A stretch of DNA of 9,086 bases from Alphaproteobacteria bacterium (lineage in GTDB: Bacteria > Pseudomonadota > Alphaproteobacteria > Rickettsiales > UBA8987), in NCBI GenBank assembly GCA_023269645.1, contig JAHFPR010000074.1, positions 1 to 9,086 of the forward strand, read 5' to 3'. A model generated the notes under the pieces. It was not told the origin of the DNA and did not search any database. It saw only the letters and a program-made list of their open reading frames with translations. The translations under genes and the position numbers were made by a program. Below, piece after piece: positions 1 through 5,770 of the stretch; position 1 is the first letter of the stretch, and the number at the start of each line of letters is the position of its first letter.

Positions 1-1370
1 TCCTCCGGCTTGACCCACGCATCAAACTGCTCGGAAGTCATCAATCCCAAAGCCAGCGCGGAGGCTTTCAGCGTCGTGCCTTCCTTGTGCGCTTTTTTGG
101 CGATTTTCGCGGCGTTGTCGTAGCCAATATGAGGATTGAGCGCCGTCACCAGCATCAGCGATTCCTCCATCAGCTTTTTGATGCGCGCCTCGTTCGCCAC
201 GATGCCGGAAACGCAATGGTCGGTGAAGCTCTTGCAGCCGTCGGCCAGCAGCCGCACGGATTGCAGCAGATTATGGATCATCACCGGACGAAACACGTTC
301 AGCTCGAAATGCCCGTTGGAACCGGCGACAGTGATGGTGGTGTGGTTGCCGAACACCTGACACGCAATCATCGTAAGCGCCTCGCACTGGGTGGGGTTCA
401 CCTTGCCCGGCATGATGGAGGAACCCGGCTCGTTCTCCGGCAGGCTGATTTCGCCGAGGCCGGAACGCGGCCCCGAACCGAGGAAGCGGATGTCGTTCGC
501 CACTTTCATCAGCGAAACCGCCAGCGTGTTGAGCGCGCCGGAAGCCTCCACCACCGCATCACTGGAAGCTAATGCTTCAAATTTATTTTCCGCCGTAACA
601 AACGGAAGTTTCGTGACTTTCGCCACCTCCGCCGCGAATTTTTCCGCGAAGCCTTTTTTCGCGTTCAGCCCTGTGCCGACCGCCGTGCCGCCCTGCGCCA
701 GATTACAGAGGCGCGGCAGCGCATCCTTCACCCGCGCGATGCCGTATTTCACCTGCGCCGCATAGCCGGAAAATTCCTGGCCGAGCGTCATCGGTGTGGC
801 ATCCTGCGTGTGGGTGCGGCCAATCTTCACGATGCCGGCGAACGCCTTGGCCTTCGCATCCAGCGACGTGTGCAGATGCTCCAGCGCGGGAAGCAGCGTG
901 TGCGTAAGTTCCACCACCGAAGCGATGTGCATGGCGGTGGGGAAAGTATCGTTGGAGGACTGGCTCATGTTCACGTGATCGTTCGGGTGTACCGGCTTCT
1001 TGCTGCCGATCTCTCCGCCGAGAATCTCAATCGCGCGGTTGGCGATGACCTCGTTGGCGTTCATGTTGGATTGCGTGCCGGAGCCGGTCTGCCACACGGA
1101 AAGCGGGAAATGCGCATCCAGCTTGCCGTCGATCACCTCGTCGGCAGCTTTCACGATAGCATCTCCGATCTTTTTATCCAGGATGCCAAGTTCCATGTTC
1201 GCAAGCGCGGCACAGCACTTCACGATACCCAGCGCGCAGACGAGGGGCTGGGGCATTTTCTCCTCCCCGATGGCGAAATAGATGAGCGAACGCGCCGTCT
1301 GCGCGCCATAATATTTATCGGCGGGCACTTCCAGCGAGCCGAAGGTATCGGATTCTGTACGGGTTTTCAT
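1..1370 (-). CDS. fumC: Class II fumarate hydratase, C-terminus cut by window edge
   Basis: Interconverts fumarate and L-malate in the TCA cycle; class II enzymes are iron-free cytosolic homotetramers. The minus strand from the ATG at 1370 is open to the window edge, about 456 residues against a usual 460-467, so only a few C-terminal residues are missing. Motifs appear in family order: GSGTQSNMN near residues 96-104, HPNDHVNMSQSSNDTFPTAMH near 128-148, GRTHTQDA near 184-191 (the conserved TH pair), and the lyase signature GSSIMPGKVNP near 316-326, whose loop carries the catalytic serine. Translation begins MKTRTESDTFG, the normal fumarase N-terminus, which supports this start. No purine-rich Shine-Dalgarno precedes it; the leader is the CAACTCT-type repeat also found before purB. 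Divergent from purB, whose reaction releases fumarate. Confidence 0.97.
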   Translation of the reverse strand, partial: MKTRTESDTFGSLEVPADKYYGAQTARSLIYFAIGEEKMPQPLVCALGIVKCCAALANMELGILDKKIGDAIVKAADEVIDGKLDAHFPLSVWQTGSGTQSNMNANEVIANRAIEILGGEIGSKKPVHPNDHVNMSQSSNDTFPTAMHIASVVELTHTLLPALEHLHTSLDAKAKAFAGIVKIGRTHTQDATPMTLGQEFSGYAAQVKYGIARVKDALPRLCNLAQGGTAVGTGLNAKKGFAEKFAAEVAKVTKLPFVTAENKFEALASSDAVVEASGALNTLAVSLMKVANDIRFLGSGPRSGLGEISLPENEPGSSIMPGKVNPTQCEALTMIACQVFGNHTTITVAGSNGHFELNVFRPVMIHNLLQSVRLLADGCKSFTDHCVSGIVANEARIKKLMEESLMLVTALNPHIGYDNAAKIAKKAHKEGTTLKASALALGLMTSEQFDAWVKPE

Positions 1371-1373
1371 AAT

Positions 1374-1404
1374 AGAGTTGAGTGGTTAGAGTTGAGAGTT
1401 GAGT
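1374..1404 (-). repeat. fumC-side arm of a 31-nt inverted repeat
   Basis: Read on the minus strand this is ACTCAACTCTCAACTCTAAC followed by CACTCAACTCT, ending three bases before the fumC ATG. It matches the arm at 1491-1521 in 30 of 31 positions in opposite orientation. It is built from heptamers of the CAACTCT type. It lies in the expected fumC 5' leader and replaces any recognisable ribosome-binding site. Confidence 0.9.
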
Positions 1405-1416
1405 GACGCTGCAAAC

Positions 1417-1444
1417 ACCATAGCCGGAACTGAAGAAGAATCAA
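1417..1444 (-). promoter_or_regulatory. Candidate sigma70 promoter of fumC
   Basis: On the minus strand a TTGATT box (1444-1439) and a TATGGT box (1422-1417) are separated by 16 bases. Transcription would start near 1410, so the whole 31-nt repeat would be the first part of the fumC leader. This is prediction by eye from consensus boxes only. Confidence 0.45.
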
Positions 1445-1458
1445 GGACGAGGTTATAC

Positions 1459-1486
1459 TTTACATCCCCTCGCAAGTTGCTATTTT
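1459..1486 (+). promoter_or_regulatory. Candidate sigma70 promoter of purB
   Basis: TTTACA (1459-1464) and TATTTT (1481-1486) are separated by 16 bases, placing the start near 1493, at the edge of the 31-nt repeat. A TATACT box at 1454-1459 is an alternative -10 but has no good -35 partner. Consensus reading only. Confidence 0.42.
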
Positions 1487-1490
1487 CATT

Positions 1491-1521
1491 ACTCAACTCT
1501 CAACTCTAACCACGCAACTCT
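1491..1521 (+). repeat. purB-side arm of a 31-nt inverted repeat
   Basis: Reads ACT, CAACTCT, CAACTCT, AACCACG, CAACTCT: three exact heptamers plus one diverged unit, ending five bases before the purB ATG. It is the inverted partner of 1374-1404 (one mismatch), with 86 bases between the arms. Because transcription is divergent, both mRNAs begin with nearly the same pyrimidine/A-rich leader. Confidence 0.9.
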
Positions 1522-1526
1522 TACCC

Positions 1527-2840
1527 ATGATCCCCCGCTATTCACGCCCGGAAATGGTCGCCATCTGGGAACCCGCCAACCGGTTCCGCATCTGGTTCGA
1601 GATTGAGGCGCACGCCTGTGATGCGCTGGCGGGGCTTGGCGTTATCCCGAAGCAGGCCGCGAAGGACATCTGGAAAAAAGCCCCGAAGGATTGGTCACCT
1701 TATGTCGCGCGCATTGATGAAATCGAGCGCACCACGAAGCATGATGTGATTGCCTTTCTCACCTGCCTGGCGGAGCACGTGGGCGAGCCGTCCCGCTTCG
1801 TGCATCAGGGAATGACGAGTTCGGACGTGCTGGATACCTGCCTTTCCGTACAGCTTTGCGAGGCTTCGGATATTCTGTTAGATGATCTCGATAAGCTGCT
1901 GGCCGCGCTGAAAAAACGCGCGTTCGAGCATAAGGATTCCGTGTGCATCGGCCGCAGCCACGGCATCCATGCGGAGCCGGTGACGTTTGGCCTGAAGTTC
2001 GCCCGCTTTTATGCCGAGATGCAGAGAAACCGCGAGCGGTTGCTCGCGGCAAAAAAGGACATCGCCACCTGCGCGATTTCCGGTGCCGTGGGCACGTTCG
2101 CCAACATTGATCCGCACGTGGAGGAATACGTGGCGGAGAAGCTGGGGCTAGCGGTGGAGCCGGTTTCCACGCAGGTGATCCCGCGTGATCGCCACGCGCT
2201 GTATTTCGCCACGCTGGGGGTGATCGCCAGTTCCGTGGAGAATATCGCGCTGGAAATCCGCCATTCGCAGCGCACCGAAGTGCTGGAAGCCGAGGAGTTT
2301 TTCAGCAAGGGGCAGAAGGGAAGCTCCGCCATGCCGCACAAGCGGAATCCCGTGCTCACCGAGAACCTTACAGGGCTGGCAAGACTTGTGCGCGGGTTTG
2401 TTACCCCCGCGCTGGAGAATGTGGCACTGTGGCATGAGCGGGATATTTCCCACTCCTCGGTGGAGCGGATGATTGCACCGGATGCCACGGTCACGCTGGA
2501 TTTTGCGCTGACAAGGCTGACGAACGTGATCGAAAAACTCGTGCTTTATCCGGAGAATATGCAGCGGAATCTGGATAAGCTCGGCGGGCTGGTGTTCTCG
2601 CAGCGCATCCTGCTGGCACTGACACAGGCTGGCGTTTCGCGCGAGGAATCCTACAGCCTCGTGCAGCGCAACGCCATGAAAGTGTGGGAGCGCGGCGCGA
2701 ATTTCCTGGATGAACTGAAGGCGGATAAGGAAGTCACCGCGCATCTGAAGCCGAAAGCACTGGAAAAGCTGTTCGACCTCGCCTACCACACGAAGCACGT
2801 GGATACGATTTTCACGCGGGTGTTCGGGAAAGCGTCATGA
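1527..2840 (+). CDS. purB: Adenylosuccinate lyase
   Basis: Acts twice in purine synthesis: it cleaves SAICAR to AICAR and adenylosuccinate to AMP, releasing fumarate each time; a cytosolic homotetramer of the fumarase/aspartase superfamily. The 437 residues are full length for the alphaproteobacterial type. Visible motifs: KHDVIAF (71-77), MTSSDVLDT (96-104), GRSHGIHAEP (142-151, with the conserved active-site His), and signature GSSAMPHKRNP (265-275) in the catalytic loop. The C-terminus ends in the typical YHTKHVDTIF. The start is fixed by MIPRYSRPEM, the usual N-terminus. No Shine-Dalgarno is visible; the leader is the CAACTCT repeat. Its last four bases (ATGA) overlap the start of the SnoaL-like gene, so the two are probably cotranscribed and translationally coupled. 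Confidence 0.97.
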   Translation: MIPRYSRPEMVAIWEPANRFRIWFEIEAHACDALAGLGVIPKQAAKDIWKKAPKDWSPYVARIDEIERTTKHDVIAFLTCLAEHVGEPSRFVHQGMTSSDVLDTCLSVQLCEASDILLDDLDKLLAALKKRAFEHKDSVCIGRSHGIHAEPVTFGLKFARFYAEMQRNRERLLAAKKDIATCAISGAVGTFANIDPHVEEYVAEKLGLAVEPVSTQVIPRDRHALYFATLGVIASSVENIALEIRHSQRTEVLEAEEFFSKGQKGSSAMPHKRNPVLTENLTGLARLVRGFVTPALENVALWHERDISHSSVERMIAPDATVTLDFALTRLTNVIEKLVLYPENMQRNLDKLGGLVFSQRILLALTQAGVSREESYSLVQRNAMKVWERGANFLDELKADKEVTAHLKPKALEKLFDLAYHTKHVDTIFTRVFGKAS

Positions 2841-3289
2841 GCGACGAACGCAACAAAGCCCTCATTCGCCGTTTCTATGAGGAACTGTGGAACGAGAAAA
2901 ACATCGGCCTCGCCGCTGAATTGCTGGCGGAAAATGTGCTTTTCCGTGGCGCGCTGGATGTGGAAAGCAATGGCGCGGAGGCGTTTCTGGAATACACTGA
3001 AATGGTGTTTTCCGCCTTCCCGGATTTCCGCAATGCAATTGATTTCATGGTGGCGGAGGATGACACGGTGGCCGTGCGCCTCACCTGCATCGGCACACAC
3101 GAGGGCGAAATCTTCGGGCTGAAACCCACTGGCCGCAAAATCACTCACCGCGCCGCCGCGTTTTTCACGCTGGAGCATGGTCGCATCGCGGAAGTCTGGA
3201 TGCTGGGCGACCTTGTTTCCATGCTCGACCAGTTGATGATAGCGGATGCGGCATCCGACGAAGAAGATGAAGATGCGGAAGAAGAATGA
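2837..3289 (+). CDS. SnoaL-like (NTF2-fold) protein, function unknown
   Basis: A 150-residue protein with the pattern of SnoaL-like/ester-cyclase members of the NTF2-like fold: an N-terminal helix with LIRRFYEELWNEKN, then LLAENVLFRG, the FPDFRNAIDFMVAEDDTVAVR segment that normally forms sheet strands, GLKPTGRKITHRAAAFF, and HGRIAEVWMLGD near the C-terminus. The fold is used both for catalysis on small hydrophobic substrates and for plain ligand binding, and I see nothing that fixes a substrate. The last residues are strikingly acidic (SDEEDEDAEEE), an addition beyond the fold. The start overlaps the purB stop as ATGA, indicating coupled translation. No clear terminator follows in the 72 bases before pntAB. 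Confidence 0.88.
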   Translation: MSDERNKALIRRFYEELWNEKNIGLAAELLAENVLFRGALDVESNGAEAFLEYTEMVFSAFPDFRNAIDFMVAEDDTVAVRLTCIGTHEGEIFGLKPTGRKITHRAAAFFTLEHGRIAEVWMLGDLVSMLDQLMIADAASDEEDEDAEEE

Positions 3290-3306
3290 TTCCATCAATC
3301 AAAGCC

Positions 3307-3335
3307 TTGACTAATTCATTATATCGGCCATTCTT
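3307..3335 (+). promoter_or_regulatory. Weak candidate promoter of pntAB
   Basis: TTGACT (3307-3312) is five of six to the -35 consensus, but the best-spaced -10 (ATTCTT, 17 bases on) is poor. If real, pnt transcription starts independently of purB. The 72 bases between the SnoaL-like gene and pntAB hold nothing else I can recognise. Confidence 0.27.
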
Positions 3336-3361
3336 GTGTAAACATCACCGCAGGCAATAGC

Positions 3362-3721
3362 ATGACGGACACCACCATCACCCTTGCCGAAACCATTGTC
3401 CACGGCGCGGCGGCGCACACGGCGGTCAGCCCTGCCGCCACCAGCGATCCGCTTATCTTCGGGCTGACGATCTTCATGCTCGCCTGCTTCGTCGGCTATT
3501 TCGTGGTGTGGCGGGTGACACCCGCGCTGCACACGCCGCTGATGTCTGTGACGAACGCCATTTCCGGCATTATTCTGGTAGGCGCGATTCTTGCGATGGG
3601 AACCGCCAGCTCCGGCTTCGCGGTGTTCCTGGGGTTCCTGGCCGCCATGCTTGCCTCCGTCAATATTTTCGGCGGCTTCGTGGTGACGCAGCGAATGCTG
3701 GAGATGTTCAGGAAGAAGTAG
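3362..3721 (+). CDS. pntAB: NAD(P) transhydrogenase subunit alpha 2 (membrane part)
   Basis: The small membrane subunit of the three-subunit proton-translocating transhydrogenase, which uses the proton gradient to reduce NADP with NADH. In split enzymes the alpha chain is divided into PntAA (soluble NAD domain) and PntAB (membrane anchor). The 119 residues show a polar N-terminus followed by three hydrophobic segments (about 32-51, 60-78, 83-105) and a basic end, QRMLEMFRKK. Family wording such as SDPLIFGLTIFMLACFVGY, SVTNAISGII and ASVNIFGGFVVTQRML is clear. A weak CAGG lies eight bases before the ATG. The usual upstream neighbour pntAA is not here; a SnoaL-like gene occupies that place. The downstream partner pntB is separated by an inserted IVS-like gene. 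Confidence 0.95.
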   Translation: MTDTTITLAETIVHGAAAHTAVSPAATSDPLIFGLTIFMLACFVGYFVVWRVTPALHTPLMSVTNAISGIILVGAILAMGTASSGFAVFLGFLAAMLASVNIFGGFVVTQRMLEMFRKK

Positions 3722-3747
3722 GAACAGGTTTTACGAACAGGTTTCAG
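3721..3747 (+). repeat. Left tandem/inverted repeat of the IVS-like element
   Basis: Two 13-mers: GAACAGGTTTTAC (3722-3734, 11 of 13 to consensus) and GAACAGGTTTCAG (3735-3747, exact complement of the right-hand units). The first base overlaps the pntAB stop codon. The end of the second unit with the next bases forms CAGGAA, a plausible ribosome-binding site for the gene at 3755. Confidence 0.9.
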
Positions 3748-3754
3748 GAATTTT

Positions 3755-4183
3755 ATGGTACAGAATATTACACATTATACAGACTTGTTGGTATGGCAGA
3801 AAGCGGTTGACCTTGCCGAAATTATTTTTCGGATAACGGAATCATTCCCTAAATCGCAAACCTACATTCTCGTATCTCAAATGCAGCGGGCAGCTACTTC
3901 GGTTTCTTCCAACATTGCCGAAGGCCGTAACCGTCATTCCATAAAAGAGTTTATCTACCATCTCAACGTAGCGCGAGGTTCAATTGCCGAGTTAGAAACT
4001 CAAACGGTTATCGCAGAACGCGTCAAACTCTTAAATGCCGAACAGAAAAATGCTGTTTTTGTCATCACGGACGAAATAAGCAAAATGATCTATGGGCTGA
4101 TACGCAGCCTCCGCAAAAAAACCAATGGATTTGAAGAAGAAACTATGGAATGGCTGAAACCTGTTCCTGAAACCTGTTCCTGA
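3755..4183 (+). CDS. Four-helix-bundle protein, 23S rRNA-IVS family
   Basis: A 142-residue member of the four-helix-bundle family first seen as ORFs in 23S rRNA intervening sequences (also called S23 type; related to Avd of diversity-generating retroelements). Hallmarks in order: DLLVWQKAVDLAEIIF (10-25), ESFPKSQTYILVSQMQRAA (29-47), SSNIAEGRNR (51-60) and EFIYHLNVARGSIAELETQ (65-83). Molecular function is not established; family members form oligomeric bundles and Avd binds nucleic acid. AGGA six bases before the ATG serves as ribosome-binding site. The C-terminus, LKPVPETCS, is encoded by the right-hand 13-mer repeats, making the protein somewhat longer than common relatives of about 115-125 residues. 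Base composition is clearly more AT-rich than both neighbours, pointing to transfer into the pnt operon. Confidence 0.93.
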   Translation: MVQNITHYTDLLVWQKAVDLAEIIFRITESFPKSQTYILVSQMQRAATSVSSNIAEGRNRHSIKEFIYHLNVARGSIAELETQTVIAERVKLLNAEQKNAVFVITDEISKMIYGLIRSLRKKTNGFEEETMEWLKPVPETCS

Positions 4184-4188
4184 AACCT
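4154..4188 (+). repeat. Right tandem/inverted repeat of the IVS-like element
   Basis: CTGAAACCTGTTC at 4154-4166 and again at 4167-4179, then a partial third unit CTGAAACCT at 4180-4188, ending at the pntB ATG. It encodes the last residues and stop of the four-helix-bundle gene and forms the whole leader before pntB, which therefore lacks a Shine-Dalgarno. In RNA it can pair with 3721-3747. Confidence 0.92.
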
Positions 4189-5586
4189 ATGCCAACCCTC
4201 GCTGCCATAGCTTACCTCGTCGCCGCCGCGTGTTTTATCATTGCGCTGAAGGGGCTGGCTTCGCCGAAATCCGCGCGCACCGGGAATAAAATCGGGATGA
4301 TCGGCATGGCGATCGCCATCGCCACCACGCTACTGCTGCCGCAAACGGGTGAGAGCACCGCACCGCTGATCGGCATCGCGCTTGGCGGGCTTGTCGGCAC
4401 GGGGATAGCACTCCGCATCAAGATGACGCAGATGCCGCAGCTCGTGGCCGCGTTCCATTCGCTGGTGGGGCTTTCGGCGGTGCTGGTGGCGGGCGCGGCA
4501 CTGAATTCCCCCACCGCATTCGGCATCGGCACGGCGGAGAATATCCACACGGCAAGCCTCGTGGAAATGGCACTGGGAGCCTTCATCGGCGCGGTGACGT
4601 TCACCGGATCGCTGGTGGCGTTTGCGAAATTGCAGGGCGGGAAATTTGCCAAATTGCCGCGCTTCACCGGGCATCGGCTCATCACTGGCGCGCTGGGATT
4701 TAGCCTCATTCTGCTGGTGATGCTTTTTGTCGGCACGGGGTCGAGCTTCTTCTTCCTGCTGCTGGTGCTGGCCTCGCTGGCACTGGGCTATATGCTCATC
4801 GTTCCGGTCGGTGGAGCGGATATGCCCGTGGTCGTTTCGATGCTTAATTCCTATTCCGGCTGGGCGGCTTCCGGCATCGGATTCACACTGAACAACCCGC
4901 TGCTCATCATCACCGGGGCACTTGTGGGTTCCAGCGGCGCGATCCTCAGCTATATCATGTGCCGCGCGATGAACCGCTCGCTGGTGAACGTGATTTTCGG
5001 CGGGTTCGGCGCAGGCTCGAAAGGGGTGGCGACGCGGCAGGATGCCGAAACGCGCCCCGTGAATCAGGGCAATCCGGACGATGCCGCGTTCCTGATGAAA
5101 AACGCCGCGTCCGTCATCATCGTGCCGGGCTACGGTATGGCGGTAGCGCAGGCGCAGCACGTGGTGCGCGAAATGGCGGATCTGCTAAAAAGCGCGGGCG
5201 TGAAGGTGCGCTTTGCGATTCATCCGGTGGCGGGGCGGATGCCGGGGCATATGAACGTGCTGCTGGCGGAAGCGGGCGTTTCCTATGACGACGTGTTTGA
5301 ACTGGAAGACATCAACCGCGATTTCAGCACGGCGGATGTGGCGTTCGTCATCGGCGCAAACGATGTCACCAACCCCGCCGCGAAAACCGATCCGCACAGC
5401 CCGATTTACGGTATGCCCGTGCTGGAGGTAGAGAAAGCGCGCCACGTGCTGTTCGTCAAGCGCGGGATGTCGCCGGGCTACGCGGGAGTGGAGAACGAGC
5501 TTTTCTACAAGGACAACACCCTCATGCTGTTCGGCGATGCCAAGCAGATGACGGATTCCATCGTGAAGGCGATGAAGGTGCTGTAG
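4189..5586 (+). CDS. pntB: NAD(P) transhydrogenase subunit beta
   Basis: The beta subunit of the proton-translocating transhydrogenase: membrane domain dII plus the NADP(H)-binding domain dIII, which faces the cytoplasm. The 465 residues are full length. Several hydrophobic segments fill residues 1-260, including AAFHSLVGLSAVL with His90 (equivalent to the proton-pathway His of E. coli PntB) and SMLNSYSGWA with the conserved Asn near 220. dIII follows with VPGYGMAVAQAQ (312-323), HPVAGRMPGHMNVLLAEA (345-362), GANDVTNPAAKTDP (389-402) and KRGMSPGYAGVENEL (424-438), all NADP-site motifs. The start gives the family N-terminus MPTLAAIAYLVAAA. Directly upstream are the 13-mer repeats of the inserted element, so expression may depend on that insertion. 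Confidence 0.97.
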   Translation: MPTLAAIAYLVAAACFIIALKGLASPKSARTGNKIGMIGMAIAIATTLLLPQTGESTAPLIGIALGGLVGTGIALRIKMTQMPQLVAAFHSLVGLSAVLVAGAALNSPTAFGIGTAENIHTASLVEMALGAFIGAVTFTGSLVAFAKLQGGKFAKLPRFTGHRLITGALGFSLILLVMLFVGTGSSFFFLLLVLASLALGYMLIVPVGGADMPVVVSMLNSYSGWAASGIGFTLNNPLLIITGALVGSSGAILSYIMCRAMNRSLVNVIFGGFGAGSKGVATRQDAETRPVNQGNPDDAAFLMKNAASVIIVPGYGMAVAQAQHVVREMADLLKSAGVKVRFAIHPVAGRMPGHMNVLLAEAGVSYDDVFELEDINRDFSTADVAFVIGANDVTNPAAKTDPHSPIYGMPVLEVEKARHVLFVKRGMSPGYAGVENELFYKDNTLMLFGDAKQMTDSIVKAMKVL

Positions 5587-5622
5587 TCCAAGTGGCAAGT
5601 TTTATACGTAGTGCCTGATTCC

Positions 5623-5661
5623 GTCATCGCCTGAATCGCGCAGCGATTCTAGGGCGATCCA
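5623..5661 (+). repeat. GTCAT-headed palindromic (REP-like) repeat, copy 1
   Basis: Starts GTCATCGCC and ends GGGCGATCCA, with a perfect core hairpin GAATCGC-gca-GCGATTC (5633-5649) and outer arms ATCGCC/GGCGAT. It lies between the convergent pntB and methyltransferase genes, where it could stabilise or end transcripts. A related copy in the opposite orientation follows 24 bases on, giving a BIME-like pair. Nothing else is recognised in 5587-5770 apart from a weak inverted repeat at its edges. Confidence 0.8.
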
Positions 5662-5685
5662 GGCCGCAATACGTTTGTGGCAAGA

Positions 5686-5726
5686 TGGATGCCCCTAGAA
5701 TTTGCTTCGCAAATTCAGGGCATGAC
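5686..5726 (-). repeat. GTCAT-headed palindromic (REP-like) repeat, copy 2
   Basis: On the minus strand this begins GTCATGCCCTGAAT and ends GGGGCATCCA. It aligns closely with copy 1 from head to tail. The core hairpin is GAATTTGC-ttc-GCAAATTC (5698-5716), with outer arms ATGCCC/GGGCAT. Differences from copy 1 in the stems are compensatory, so the fold is kept while the sequence drifts. Confidence 0.8.
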
Positions 5727-5770
5727 GCAGAAATGACAAAACCTGGATAATACCATTTTCCACTTTCCAC

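Larger units (their letters stand above)
3721..4188 (+). mobile_element. IVS-like element carrying a four-helix-bundle gene
   Basis: About 468 bases fill the entire gap between the pntAB stop and the pntB start. Both ends carry tandem 13-mers, GAACAGGTTTCAG on the left and its complement CTGAAACCTGTTC on the right, so the segment is framed by inverted repeats (3721-3747 against 4154-4180, 25 of 27 matching). The enclosed gene is of the family found in 23S rRNA intervening sequences. By hand count 76 of 180 sampled bases of the gene are G or C (42%), against 80 of 120 sampled in pntB (67%). Removing the segment would leave pntAB and pntB abutting. No target-site duplication or transposase is visible, so the mobility mechanism is unknown; mobility is inferred. 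Confidence 0.65.

Noticed and set aside
87..572. 161-codon plus-strand frame at the left edge
   Set aside because: It is antisense to fumC, whose motifs run uninterrupted on the minus strand.
3722..4188. 13-mer arrays as a possible CRISPR
   Set aside because: The units are directly abutting without spacers and occur as inverted pairs around a gene, which is not CRISPR architecture.
4330..5160. 276-codon minus-strand frame opposite pntB
   Set aside because: A shadow frame in a GC-rich gene; composition rich in Arg, His and Gln with no recognisable motif, while pntB is unambiguous.
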